From Suillus spraguei (taxonomy: Eukaryota; Basidiomycota; Agaricomycetes; Boletales; Suillaceae): a stretch of DNA of 64,000 nucleotides. A program made the translations under genes and the position numbers. Below, piece by piece: positions 45,665-57,236 of the stretch. The notes beneath the pieces were generated by a model. The model saw nothing but the letters and a program-made list of their open reading frames with translations. It had not been told where the DNA came from and made no database searches. Every line of letters starts with the position of its first letter. Positions within the stretch are counted from its first letter, which is position 1. The DNA lies in NCBI GenBank assembly GCA_016800925.1, contig JABCPU010000021.1, positions 1 through 64,000 of the forward strand, in the 5' to 3' direction.

Positions 45665-46642
45665 ATGTCTGAAAAGAAATCCAATACCCCTAAGTCTGCT
45701 GCCAACATTGTGGCGGATCTGGAACAGCAACTGGCTGCTGCTAAGGCTGCAGCAGAAGCTGAGGTGGAACGGAAGCGGAAAGAGGTGGAGGAGCGGAAAA
45801 GGCAGGAAGAGTTGAAGCAGATGGAGTTGGCGGAGATCCAGAGGGAAATGGAGGAAAAGAGACAGAGGGCTCTGATTGAGGCTCGGGTGAGTGATGTGGA
45901 CTCTTCCAGATCCGGATCCTAATGGATTGGCAAGGCCAAGGCTGCTCCTGCATCCGGAGCAAAGGATGGGTACTGTTCCCATTGCGTCACTAAGGACCAG
46001 ATGTGTCAGTGGAGTGATGCTGAGAAGAATCCCTTGGTGAGTCATACAAAAACCTTCGGATCCGCTGATTTCGATGTTTTGCAGATTAAGTCCTGTGATG
46101 TCTGCCAGAAGGACAAGGCCACTTGTCCTGGAAGGCCCAGATTTGTCAAGGGGCCCAAGGGCCGGAAGAGGCAGCATCCTGCTGGTACTCCATCTCCGAA
46201 AGGCAAGGGCAAGGGCTGTCAGAGGAGCCCTACTCCGGATGTGGTAGATGCGGATGTCTTCTCCAATCCAGTGACTATTGAAGGTATGGATGAGGATGTC
46301 GTCGAGTATGATGACCAGGCTTGGGTGGCCACTGCTAATGGGATCATTGCGGAACTGGTGCTGACCAATGGACTCCTTCAGGATGGTATTGTGGTGGTGG
46401 AAGGGAGTCGGATTGCCATGGAGCGGATGAGCTCTACCATGGAGGCCTTCCTCCAGCAACAGAGGGAGTTCCAGGCCCTGCTCATTGAGGAGATCCGGAA
46501 TGGATTTAGACTTTCCATTCCTGCCGGATCCGACAAGGATGGTGCTGGTGAGGAGATTGGGGAAGAGGTGGTGGATGGAACTGGAGAGGAGATGGCGGAT
46601 GAGACTGGGGGTGCCGGAGGTGAGATGGAGACTGGTGCTTAG
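45665..46642 (+). CDS. Antisense Zn2Cys6-like gene of LTR family A, copy 2
   Basis: Three exons (45665-45886, 45935-46036, 46085-46642) give 293 residues. Both introns are 48 bases, start GTGAGT and end AG; intron 1 also has a TAAT branch-like word and removes an in-frame TAA. The protein starts MSEKKSNTPKSAANIVADLE, has a long Ala/Glu/Lys/Arg coiled coil (residues ~20-72), then C-x2-C-x6-C, 13 residues, C-x2-C-x6-C. This is close to the fungal Zn2Cys6 binuclear cluster, whose linker is usually 5-12. Then come a basic Gly/Lys stretch, a Met/Gln-rich helix and an acidic Gly/Glu tail. The gene is on the opposite strand to the pol and LTR of its own element. A DNA- or RNA-binding role is possible; function is unknown. 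Confidence 0.75.
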
Positions 46643-46647
46643 TCTGG

Positions 46648-47596
46648 TGTAAAGATACAACCTAGCCTGGGCTGTAGATAAACCACTGCCTAAACTAGTA
46701 TGTGAGTCTTGCACTCCGTCTAGTCTGCTTCACTTGTGAGAACAAGAGCATTCGACCATAAAGGGGGATGCCTATTAGTATGGTCAAGTTCAAGTCTAAC
46801 TTATGTGCGAAAGAAGCATCAAGGTCAGCGGTAAGTTGCCGCGGTCAGCAATGATACTGCCGGAACTAGCATCATGTGTAGCGGTGCTACTGTGGTCGAG
46901 ATATGGTCAGTAACAGTTGCGTTGAGCGATTATATCAGCGGTAGCAGTAAGGTTGTGAGCGGTGCAAGGAAACAGTAAAGAAGTCCACGGTACTTTCAGC
47001 GGTAAAGTAGCGGTGCGTGAGAAGTTCAGTCAAAGTAACAGTCAAAGGTCCAGCGGTGTGCCAGCAGTAATGGAGAACGAGCGTGATAGATTAATGAGCG
47101 ATAAAGAACTTTGAAGACTATGTCCACTACTGGGTAGATCCAGAGCTAGACAATAATTCTGACCTATAGTACATGCAATGGTGTAAAATCAGGTACTTGT
47201 ATCGTGCGGGGTACGCAGTGCTTATATCCTAAATTGTATGTACTCGGAATACTCTAGGCGAGATCAGTAGCGCTGGAGTGTTGTAACCACCATAAGTAAA
47301 CATAGTGCAAGGCGCTGTGGCACAAGGCAACATGTAATAAGGCTTGCTGTGGAATCAGTGATAATGAACATAAAACAAATGACGCACCAAATGGAGCTAT
47401 GCGGATGCAGCAAGGACATGGAAGGACATTGGTACGTGGAATATGGTGCGGCAGTTGGTATGGTGTGCGGTAAGCATGGGATGCCGCAGGTACTGCTAAA
47501 GGGGTAAGATGGCCATGGACAAGTGGTAACTTCTGTAGATGTGAAACGATTGTCAAAAGGTGGGGTTTTAAGCCCAGCGCCAATATGTTCATTACA
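46648..47596 (-). repeat. Family C solo LTR (copy 2)
   Basis: 949 bp, TGTAAAGATAC to TTCATTACA as read on the plus strand. Flanks are CTGG (46644-46647) and CAGG (47597-47600), which reduce to CCGG after one CpG transition each. It separates the antisense gene from the pol 3' end. Confidence 0.85.
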
Positions 47597-47652
47597 CAGG
47601 ATCCGGATTTCTGTTACTGCCCTCAATGTACTTGTATTTCGTTATGTACTTT

Positions 47653-49125
47653 TCAAGCAATGGGACCAGGTTTGTCCGGATATGCTGAGTGGAAATCCAC
47701 TATGAGATCCGATGCATTTCCGAGTTCTGTGGCAAGCAACCAGGATGTTCCTTCATCCGTTCCTTTGTATCCAGACCAACAGACAAGATATAGGAGTTGG
47801 CACTGGTGTCTATGATGGTCCAGTTTGGAGTCCAGGATTTCGGATATCTCATACTCCAGTTCTCTGTCAACTTTGACTGGAGGTGGAGGAGGTTGAATGC
47901 GATTAGGGATGGTGTTTGGAACTGCTGGCTCTAACTGTGAAACATGGAATACAGGATGCACGGAATGCACAGAATGCATAGAATCCAGAAGTTGGATGGC
48001 GAAGGAATGACTGCCTGGACGGGATATAATTTCAAACAGACCTAAATTCTTTTCTGAAAGTTTCTTCGATGGACGAGTGGAACAGAAGTACTTGGCTTTG
48101 ATGAAGACTTGTTCTTCAATCCGGAAATGCAGAGCGGGTTGTCTTTTAGCATCCGCAGGTCCTTGATAGCATTTCTGGGCTTTGGACATCTCTACTCAAA
48201 GAAACTGGTGAAGTTCATTAAGGTCTAGGGCATATTCCTGGGCATGGATGGAGGATAGGTCGCATTCTGGATGAATGGAAATGTTCGGATGATAACCCTT
48301 ATTGGTGAAGAAAGGCAAAACTCCAGTAGTGGCACTCGGAGCATTATTGTATGCAAACTCTGTGAGGGACAGTAGCTCAGACCAGTTGTCCTGCTGATAG
48401 TTGCAGTAGATCCGGAGGTACTATTCCAGCGTTTGGTTGGCACATTCTGTTTGTCCATCCCCTTCCAGATGATATCCGGATATGAAGTGTAGGACCATGT
48501 CTAACGCCTTTCCTAAGGAACGGAAGAAGTGGGATACAAACTCTGTTCCTTGATCTGAGGTTACATGGGATGGAACACCATGCTTGGAGAATACATGGAG
48601 GAGAAATAGGCAGGCAAAATCTGGAGAAGTAATGGTGTCATGGGTCAGGACGAATATGGCTTGCTTGGATAGGTGATCTATGATGACGAGGATGGCTGTA
48701 TAGCCGGATGAGTCCGGAAGTTGCTCAATGAAATCCATAGAGATGGAATTCCAAGGTTTCTCTGGGACAGGGAGTTGCTTGAGTAACCCATAGGGTTTAT
48801 GTCTCAGAACTTTGGCTTGGGCACAGGATCTGCAGGATCTGACATATGCTTTGACATAGGCTCGTATCCCAGGCCAGGTGTAGTTGCATCAGATGAGCTC
48901 GAGGGTATGATTCTGTCCAAAATGTCCGGATAGGGGGTGATCATGGCAGTTACGGAGGACGCATAGTCATAAGTCATTGGCTTCCAGAACATAGATACGG
49001 TTGTCGCAGCGAAGGAATCCACTATCGTCCACTGTCCATCTCGGATCCAAAGGTACTGGAAGATGTGTCCGTGCAATAGGATCATTGGGAAGTTCAGTCA
49101 GGATATCTTTCCAAAGGTTTTCCAT
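47653..49125 (-). pseudogene. Family A pol, 3' part: integrase and chromodomain
   Basis: Reading leftward, the pieces are the integrase N-terminal region (FLRCDNRIYVLEAND), the integrase core (MDFIEQLPDSSGYTAILVII, later SDQGTEF), a YNNAPSATTG segment, then VFHVSQLEP (GPY/F-like end) and a chromodomain (YEISEILDSK, LVCWSGYKGTDEGTSW) before the stop at 47653. Stops and frameshifts at about 48420, 48220 and 48800 make it inactive. A chromodomain places it among chromoviruses. In sense order, the antisense gene and 3' LTR follow. Confidence 0.8.
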
Positions 49126-50077
49126 TGTAAAGATACAACCTAGCTTGGACTGTAGATAAACCACTGCCTAAATTAGTATGTTAGTCTTGTGCTCCATCTA
49201 GTCTGCTTTACTTGAAAGAACAAGAGCGTTCGACCCTAAAGGGGGATGCCTATTAGTATGGCCAAGTTCGAGTCTAACTTATGTGCGAAACAAGCGTCGT
49301 GGTCAGCGGTAAGTTGCTGCGGTCAGCGATGTTACCGCCAGAACTAGCATCATGAGTAGCAGTGCTTCCGTGGTCAAGATAAGGTCAGTCACAGTTGTGT
49401 CGAGTGAGCGATGTCGAGCGGTGGTCTCAGCGGTAGCGGTAAGGTTGCAAGTGGTGCAATGAAACAGTAAAGAAGTCCGTGGTACTTTCAGCAGTAAAGT
49501 AGCGGAGCGTGAGAAGTTCAGTCAAAGTAACAATCAAAAGTCCAGCGGTAACGGAGAACGAGCGTGATGTATTAATGAGCGATAAGGAAACTTTAAAGAC
49601 TATGTCCACTACTGGGTTGATCCAGAGCTAGACAATAATCCTGACCTATAGTACGTGCAATGGTGTAAAATCAGGTACTGTATCATGCGGGGTACATGGT
49701 GCTTATATCCTAAATTGTATGTACTCGGAATACTCTAGGCGAGATCAGTAGCGCTGGAGTGTTGTAACCGCCATAAGTAAACATAGTGCGAGGCGCTGCA
49801 GCACGAGGCAACATGTAATAAGGCTTGCCATGGAATCAGTGATAATGAACATAAAACAAACTACGCACCAAATGGAGCTATGTGGATGCAGCAAGGACAT
49901 GGAAGGACATCGGTACGTGGAATGTGGTGCAGCAGTCGGTATGGTGTGTGGTAAGCGTGGGATGCCGCCGGTACTGCTGAAGGGGTAAGATGGCCATGGA
50001 CAAGTGGTGACTCCTGTAGACGTGAGACGAGTGTCAAAATATAGGGTTTTAAGCCCAGTGCCAATATGTTTGTTACA
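49126..50077 (-). repeat. Family C solo LTR (copy 3) inside family A pol
   Basis: 952 bp from TGTAAAGATAC to GTTTGTTACA. Flanks are CCAT (49122-49125) and CCGT (50078-50081). The pol frame resumes on the other side, so the insertion site is exact. Confidence 0.88.
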
Positions 50078-51594
50078 CCGTATCCATGAGAACAGCTGCT
50101 CTAAGAACCGGAGGTGCTAGGGTTGTGGCTCGTAGGGATGAAGCTAACTGTTCAGAGGTGAATACTGGGCGGAAATTATGAGGATTGACTTGTGCATAGT
50201 CCTTATCCCCCTCTTTGGGGTAGATGTCCCAACATCTAGTAAGGGAATCCGGTTTGGCACCAAGTTTTCTGGGATGGAAACAGATGATGAGATTGAACTG
50301 ATGGAGGAATTCGGACCAGCGAGCCTGATGGCGAGAGAGAAGTTTGGTAGTGGAGAAGTACTCAAGGTTTTTGTGGTCCATAACAACATCTATAGGCTCA
50401 GACGAGCCTTCTAGGTAATGTTGCCAGGTCCGAAAAGCTTCGTGGATGGCTAGGAGTTCCTTGTCATGGGTGTCATAATTGAGTTCCAGAGCAGACAGAG
50501 TACAGGAATAATAGGCAACCAGACAAAGCTCTGAGTCCAGACATACAATGGACAGTATTCCGGCTATGGCATAATCAGAGGCATCGGTTTCCACAACTAT
50601 AGGAACATCTGGAATCCAGTGGGTAAGTACCAGAGCGGAAGTGAAGGCTTTTTTGAGTGCTCCGAAGGATTTCCGACAGTCTTCAGAAAGTTCCAAGGAA
50701 TTCCCTTGCATGTAAGCTGAGTGAGGGGAACTACAATATCTGAGTAGTTGAAGATACATCGATGATAGAAATTAGCGAATCCGAAGAAGGATTGAATGTC
50801 CTTGATCTTCTGAGGTTCTGGCCAGTCGACAATAGACTGGATCTTCTCTGACGACATTGTCAAGCCATCTGGAGATAGCAGGTAACCAAGATACTCAACG
50901 GAGGATGAGTGGAATTCGCATTTCTTGGGTTTGGCATAGAGTCAATGTTTACGGAGGCAGCGTAGTACTTTTCAAACATGTTTCCTATGACTTGCGAGGT
51001 CTTCTGAATAGATAAGGATGTCATCCAGATATACAATAACACATATATCCAGCATATTGGCAAACACGCTATTAACAAAGCATTGAAAAGCCACTGGAGC
51101 ATTTGTAAGGCCTTCTGGCATTACCAACCATTCATAGGAACCATAGCGCATTCGGAAGGAAGTCTTCCACTCATCTCCTTCCACTATCTGGACGAGATGG
51201 TAAGCAGAATGGAGGTCAATTTTGGTGTAAACTTTAGTGCAGCTTGGAGAGTCTAGGAGGTCGGCAATGAGGGGTAACAGATATTTGTCCTTTTTGGTAA
51301 TCTGGTTGAGGCCTCAGAAATCTACACAGAGGCGAAGGGAACTGTCCTTCTTTTTCACAAACAGGACAGGGGCTCCGTGAGGAGAGGATGAGGATCGGAG
51401 GAGTGTGGACAAGATGTTTTCATTGAGGAACTTCCGGAGGGCTTCAAGCTCGACTGGAGAGAGAGAATATATGGATACGAGAGGTGGACTAGCTCCTTCC
51501 TCTATCTCAATTTTGAGGTAATAGGGTCGGTGAGGAGGTAACTGTCTGGCTTTGCCTTTATCAAAGACATACGCAAACTTGTGGTATTTGGAAG
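50078..51594 (-). pseudogene. Family A pol, 5' part: reverse transcriptase and RNase H
   Basis: Reading leftward from 51594: YHKFAYVFDKGKA, LPPHRPYYLKIE, the RT fingers and palm ([41 protein letters not shown] with the YLDD active site), then RNase H (VVETDASDYAIAGILS, DVVMDHKNLEYF). A TGA near 51315 and several frameshifts are present. The upstream gag/protease and 5' LTR are not in the window. The element is cut at 51594 by the family B insertion. Confidence 0.85.
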
Positions 51595-51599
51595 GGATT

Positions 51600-52074
51600 T
51601 GTTACAATTGTACGTACCCCTATTCATTTTCCCTTTGTTTCCTTACTTGTATATCATGTCACATGACTCTGACTCATATGCTCAACGCATCTGTACAACA
51701 CATGCCTTCCTTATTAGGATACACAGTTATGTTCTCACGGTTACTTGGTCTGTGCGCACATATTGGCCTATTTAAGCACAGTGTACTTGTAGTAGATTCC
51801 TTACTTTAATCTTACTGGGTTTTACCTGGAACTTCCTTCACTTAGGTCTCCAACCTAAGTCATCCTTGAATTGTCTCTAAGTCTAAGCACTCCTTAGCCT
51901 TAGTCTCTATTCTCGTAAGAACCTCTTGGACTTGTCCTTGAGGCCAGACCCTTGATCGTACTCGGAACGTGTTCCTTGTACTTTCACCTTGTCCTCTTCT
52001 GGACATTGTAGAACTTCCCAGCAGACCGACTGTGTCTTTTCACTGTCGCTGGTGATGCCATCCCAGTCGTAACA
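51600..52074 (+). repeat. Family B 5' LTR
   Basis: 475 bp, TGTTACAATTG to CGTAACA. It contains a TATA-like tatttaa (51769-51775) and the predicted RNA start region actttaatctt (51803-51813). Confidence 0.95.
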
Positions 52075-52075
52075 A

Positions 52076-52086
52076 AAGATTAAAGT
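52076..52086 (+). promoter_or_regulatory. Self-priming primer-binding site
   Basis: The 11 bases aagattaaagt are the exact reverse complement of 51803-51813 in the LTR, located about 28-34 bases after the TATA-like box, where the transcript should start. This is the arrangement known for Tf1/sushi elements, in which the 5' end of the RNA folds back to prime reverse transcription. Confidence 0.7.
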
Positions 52087-52273
52087 CTTTCTGATCATCG
52101 ACTATCCAGTCTTCGACCCTGAACCCTGATTGCCTAGATCAACAAGACTAGCGTACGAGTACGCTGAGCAGATTGTCAAGAGAAGCCCTCTGACAGAAGA
52201 CAAGCCCTAATGGACAGCAAGACAGCGCGTGTAGGCACTGAGAAAGTATAACTCATCAGACGAATCATCAAAC

Positions 52274-52831
52274 ATGGTGACCAAAGAATTTAAATACAAG
52301 ATCGGTCAACCAAAAGGTTTTGATGGAGATCGCGATAACTCTCGCGAGTTTATTCAGTCATGCAACTTACACTTTGATATCAACGAAAATCTTTATACCA
52401 CCGACAAACAGAAGATCATTTTCATAACATCCTTCATGACCGAGAAGAATGCCAAATCTTGGAAGGAACAATTCCTTGATCATGCCCAATCAACCGACAC
52501 TTCTGGACAAAAAGTTGGTTATGGAACCATGGTGGATTTTATGAAAAGCTTCAAAGAAGCCTTTGAGCCAGTGGATACCAAAGGAACTGCACTCACTAAA
52601 CTCAGAGACCTCAAACAAGGAAGCGGAGATCTCCACACTTACATCGCCGATTTTGAGGCACTTGCAGCCAAGGCTCATATCAGCGATAATGCAATGAAGA
52701 TCCAATTCTTCCAAGATGGTCTAAATTGGGGTATCCTTACCAAGCTTTTCGCACTAGGAGATGTTTCAGAAGTATTTTGAGATGTTGTGCTGCAATGCCT
52801 TTCCATTGACAACTCCCACCATCGTCTTTAA
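52274..52831 (+). pseudogene. Family B gag (one nonsense codon)
   Basis: The frame starts MVTKEFKYKIGQPKG and is nearly identical to the copy at 5764-6327. It is interrupted by TGA at 52778-52780, where the other copy has CGA. After that the frame continues to TAA at 52829-52831. Capsid-like helical protein that would assemble the particle. Confidence 0.85.
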
Positions 52832-52834
52832 GCC

Positions 52835-53110
52835 ATGAGGACACGTCATGCCCCACAACAAAAGAAGAAGAATTATGGAAACGCACGTTACATCCCCAAT
52901 CGTGACTCCAATGCAATGGTCATAGATCAAATCTCCGACACAGAGAGATCCAAATGCATGAAGAAGGGACAATGCTTTGGATGCAAGAAGACAGGGCATC
53001 GCATTCACAATTGTCCCGATAGAAAGAAGAAAACCCTGCTCCGACAAACCAAAGTCAAAGAAGAAGAAGATGATGAAGAAACTGTAAGGCAGGTTGTTGT
53101 GGATTTTTGA
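52835..53110 (+). CDS. Family B CCHC nucleocapsid-like protein
   Basis: A 91-residue basic frame with one zinc knuckle, CFGCKKTGHRIHNC (C-x2-C-x4-H-x4-C). It lies between gag and protease and overlaps the next frame by a few bases (53107-53110). It would bind element RNA. It begins 3 bases after the gag stop. Confidence 0.8.
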   Translation: MRTRHAPQQKKKNYGNARYIPNRDSNAMVIDQISDTERSKCMKKGQCFGCKKTGHRIHNCPDRKKKTLLRQTKVKEEEDDEETVRQVVVDF

Positions 53111-53550
53111 CTTGGAGAAACAAAGATTCGATGTATGTTTCTCCTAATGTATTACTAAGACTTGTACGTGCTGTAGGTGAAAGAAAAGAACTTCGTGTCC
53201 CCATCACCCTTCACTCGCATACTCGCTTAAAATCCGTCGACACTACCGCTGTTATCGATTCAGGAGCGGCAGGAACATTCATTTCCGAGGAGTTTGTGAA
53301 ACTCCATCAAATCACACGACGAAAACTCAAAACACCGTTTCGAGTTACTACAGCGGATGGAACTCTTATTAAAGGAGGACCGATCACACACTATTGCCTG
53401 TTAGTGGTCAAAATCGATGAACGAACCATGTATGGGAAATTCAACATCACCAAACTGGGAAGAAGAGATCAAATCCTTCTAGGAATTCCGTGGTTACGAG
53501 CAATGAACCCAAGCATAGATTGGGCTGCTGAAACACTAGTCCTTCCCTGA
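53107..53550 (+). CDS. Family B retropepsin-like protease region
   Basis: The frame contains the aspartic protease motif AVIDSGAAGTFIS (catalytic Asp at 53257-53259) and the later ILLGIPWLRAMNP, which fits the ILG end of retropepsins. It would cut the gag-pol polyprotein. No stop lies inside. It is separated from the RT frame by a stop and a shift. Confidence 0.85.
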   Translation: MTWRNKDSMYVSPNVLLRLVRAVGERKELRVPITLHSHTRLKSVDTTAVIDSGAAGTFISEEFVKLHQITRRKLKTPFRVTTADGTLIKGGPITHYCLLVVKIDERTMYGKFNITKLGRRDQILLGIPWLRAMNPSIDWAAETLVLP

Positions 53551-53607
53551 ACAATGAAATCGGATGAAATAGAAGTTGATATGGATATGGATTGAAAGAA
53601 GAATGGA

Positions 53608-56021
53608 TTGCCCCCAACCTTCAATTGTCATTCTAAGAAATGGCAACATTCCCAACTTCCGAGATCCCTCGCAATCCCTTCTATTCCCAACGATCCCGAA
53701 CTGGAAGAACAAACACCACGTACCACTGATCCTCTTCCGCATGTACAACTGCCACGACCAGTATCACCGATTCCCCGCGCAGAAAAGCACAAGAATGAGT
53801 CTGAACCCGAGCATCGAGCCGGACAAGAACCTATTGAGCAACGGCCAATAGAAGAACAGAAGTATGGAAAAAGAAAAGTGGAAGAAGAGATTCCTGGACG
53901 GGATACAAATGTACCGAAATTATCCAAATTCTACGTTCCACTGAAAACTCTTCAACATACTCCCTCGGCTTCAATCGAGGAAATCCCCAATGAAGAAGAA
54001 GAACCCGTGCCCTCATTGATCCCAACAGAGGATGATGACCAATTCAACACAATGAAAGATGTCTGGCACACGCCAGAAGTACGTGAAATTTCCTCTTATG
54101 AACTAGGAGATGGAGAATTTCTTGTGGAATACGACACCGACGGAGTTAACATGAGAATCATAGAAGAAGTATCCATGGATACACCTCTGACACGTGACGG
54201 AACTTCTCGACTTGAACAACTCCACAACAGCTCCACAATTCCCCTTCCTCCTCCGAAATACAGTAACAAAGCTCAGGAATTCGCCACGGATGAGAAGGAA
54301 AAGAAAAAGAAATCCTTCGAAGAATTGGTCCCGGATTATTTGCACGACTTTGCAGACGTCTTTGCTAAAGACGGACTGAAAAAACTACCCCCTGAACGCC
54401 CTGGTATAGATCATTGGATCAATACTAAACCCGGTTTTATCCCTCGCACGTCTAAGGTTTATCCGCTATCGGAAAAAGAACGTGCTGCTGTCAAAACGTT
54501 TATTGATGAAAACGTTGCGAAAGGTTTTATCTCAGAATCGAAGTTGCCCCAAGCCAGTGGTTTCTTCTTTGTGGGGAAGAGTGAAGAATTGTGTCCCTGT
54601 CAAGATTATCGCTACATCAATGATTGGACAGTCAAGAACGCTTACCCGCTCCCACTCCCTATCTCCCTTGTCGCACGCCTTCATAACGCACAGTTCTTCA
54701 CGAAAATGGATATCCGGTCCGGTTATAACAATATTCGCATCCATCCTGATGATCGCTGGAAAGCTGCTTTTACTACGGAATTCGGCCTTTTCGAACAAAC
54801 ATCATGTTCTTTGGCCTCTGCAATTCACTGGCAACTTTCCAAGCATACATGAATCGCACCTTCCAACAGGAAATCAACGAAGGGTGGATGGTTATCTACA
54901 TGGATGATATCCTGATTTTCTCTACAACTATGGAAGAACATCACGAATGAACCAGACGGGTTTTGATGAAGATAAGAAAAGAACATCTATTCTTAAAACC
55001 AGAAAAATGCACCTTTGATGAAAAGGAAGTGGAATACCTCGGAATGATAATTCGCCCCGGACAAGTTGCTATGGACACTGCTAAAACCAAGGGAATCTCC
55101 GAATGGCCAGTCCCGAAATCTGTAAAAGATGTTCGGTCATTCCTCGGCTTTTGCAACTTCTACCGCACGTTCATTTCCCACTATTCTGACGTTGCCCGAC
55201 CTCTTATCGATTTAACGAAGAAAGATAAGGCCTTTGACTGGTCAACCGAATGTATGGACACCTTCGAAGAACTGAAACGACACTTCACATCCCAACCGGT
55301 ACTCCGTAACCCTGACCCTTCCCGACAATTTGCAATTGCCACCGATGCTTCGCTTGTAGCAACTGGCGGAGTTCTCCTACAGACTGATGAGAATGGTGTT
55401 TATCACCCATGTGCATACCTTTCACAGTCCTTGAATCCCACCAAGCGCAATTATCAGATCTTTGATCGGGAACTCCTTGCCGTAATCCGGGCACTGAATG
55501 AATGGCGCCATTATCTTGAGGGAAACCCACACCCCGTCCTGGTATTTACTGACCACAAGAACCTTCTATACTTTAGAAGTGCACAAAAGCTTACCCGTCG
55601 CCAAGCACATTGGCAATTGATTTTGTCCATTTACGACATTGAACTGCAGCACATTGCAGGTACTAAATTGGCAGTACCTGATGCACTATCTCGCCGACCA
55701 GACTATGACTCTGGCAAAGATGATAACGAGGACAAGACACTCCTCCCTGACACTCTATTTGTTCATCTTATTGATACTGATCTGCAGGATGTCTTATCGT
55801 CCTCCGATCCCCTCGATGACCCCGTCTTCAAGACTGCGTCCGACGCCCTCAATGGCATGTGTCTTCCTCCCATGAAATCGGCACTCTCTGACTGGAAGAT
55901 TGAGGAGAACGTCCTCTATTTTAAGAACCATGCCTACATTCCACCGGCACATCGTCCCGATATCCTGAAACAGTATCATGATCATCCTACCACGGGACAT
56001 CCCAGTAGATTCAAAATTTGA
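53608..56021 (+). pseudogene. Family B reverse transcriptase and RNase H
   Basis: A Pro/Glu-rich linker is followed by RT motifs: GFIPRTSKVYPLSEKE, FVGKSEELCPCQDYRYIND, FTKMDIRSGYNNIRI, then the YMDD active site (54897-54908). RNase H follows (FAIATDASLVATGGVLL, ELLAVIRALNEWRHYLEG, VFTDHKNLLYF). Faults are a one-base deletion near 54802, a TGA at 54948-54950 and loss of frame after 56021. The enzyme would copy element RNA to DNA; this copy cannot. Confidence 0.88.
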
Positions 56022-56745
56022 AGAACTCGTTAAACGAGAAGCTTGGTGGCCTGCTATGGGCTCTTATATTCGGAAATACGTTGAAGGTTGCGTGCTTTGT
56101 CAGCAAATGAAAGCCGACACACACCCTGTTCGCCCTCCGCTTGCCCCAATACCATCCTCTGCGACTTGACCATTTTCTCAGGTCTCTGTCGATCTAATCA
56201 CTGACCTCCCTGTCTCTGGGGGCTTTGACAGTATCATGGTCGTGGTAGACCATGGCCTTATGAAGGGGGTAATTATTATCCCTTGTTTGAAAACCATCAC
56301 TTCCGAGGGCGTTGCTAAACTATTTTTGAAACACGTCTACCGACGATTTGGACTTCATGGCAAAGTCATCTCGGATCGAGGTCCGCAGTTCCTATCGCGC
56401 TTCTCTAAAGAGCTTGCCCGACTTCTCGACTACGTCATTGCTCCATCTACTGCTTACCACCCTCAGACCGATGGCCAGACTGAAAGGCTAAACCAAGAAC
56501 TTGAAACATATCTTCGTATCTATTGCCGCAACAACCCTGAAAATTGGGTAGAACATCTACCAATCGCCGAATTTGTCCACAACCACCGAAAACATGATGC
56601 TAGGAATGCATCACCCTTTTATTTGATGATGGGATATGAACCACGCGCCATCCCTCACCTTATCCCTGATTCATCAGTCCCCGCAGCAGAAGATCGAGTA
56701 CAATCCCTGCAGAAGATAAGAGAAGAAGCAATTGCGAGGAGATAA
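55978..56745 (+). pseudogene. Family B integrase
   Basis: The zinc-binding N-terminus (HPTTGHP in the frame before, then CVLCQQMK) is split by a frameshift near 56010. The core keeps the D,D,E residues: [17 protein letters not shown], and [17 protein letters not shown] at 56167-56169 probably replaced an Arg codon. The frame ends at 56745, overlapped by the next one. Confidence 0.85.
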
Positions 56746-57181
56746 GTACATTCCATGGAAAATCGGAGATAAGGTTTGGCTATCTGCCGCTAATCTTAGA
56801 CTTAAACTCCCATCAAAGAAACTTGCGCCAAAGCGATACGGACCTTTCCCAATCATCGATGTCTTATCTCCCATCACGTTCACACTTAAACTCCCTTCGC
56901 AGTGGAAAATCCATCCTACGTTCCACGCTTCTGTCTTATTGTCCTATAGCGAAACGGACGTACACGGTCCGAACTTCCCCGAACCACCACCTGACATCAT
57001 CGAAGAAGAAGAAGAATATGAAATAGAAGCAATCCTTTCTCACAAAGGAACCGGCACTCGCCGACACTATCTCGTCTCTTGGAAAGGATATTCATTGGGA
57101 GATAACGAATGGCTCCCAGAAAAGAACTTGAAGAACTCCGCTCAAATCTTGAATGCTTATAAGAAGCAACACGCCCTCTGA
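56732..57181 (+). CDS. Family B integrase C-terminus with chromodomain
   Basis: The 149-residue frame starts within the integrase region ([16 protein letters not shown]), has the GPF module ([12 protein letters not shown]) and FHASVLL, then a chromodomain ([29 protein letters not shown]). The aromatic cage residues Tyr and two Trp are present. Chromodomains of chromoviruses direct integration toward marked chromatin. It is originally fused to the integrase; a small frameshift near 56740 separates them here. Confidence 0.85.
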   Translation: MRGDKYIPWKIGDKVWLSAANLRLKLPSKKLAPKRYGPFPIIDVLSPITFTLKLPSQWKIHPTFHASVLLSYSETDVHGPNFPEPPPDIIEEEEEYEIEAILSHKGTGTRRHYLVSWKGYSLGDNEWLPEKNLKNSAQILNAYKKQHAL

Positions 57182-57236
57182 CTATCCTTCAGTCAATCAA
57201 CTCGCATCAGCACTTGGTCAACTAACAACACTTCAA

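Noticed and set aside
45632..46714. 360-codon ORF on the minus strand
   Set aside because: It lies opposite the spliced coiled-coil/cysteine gene; its Ser/Leu/Pro-rich composition is the complement of that coding sequence.
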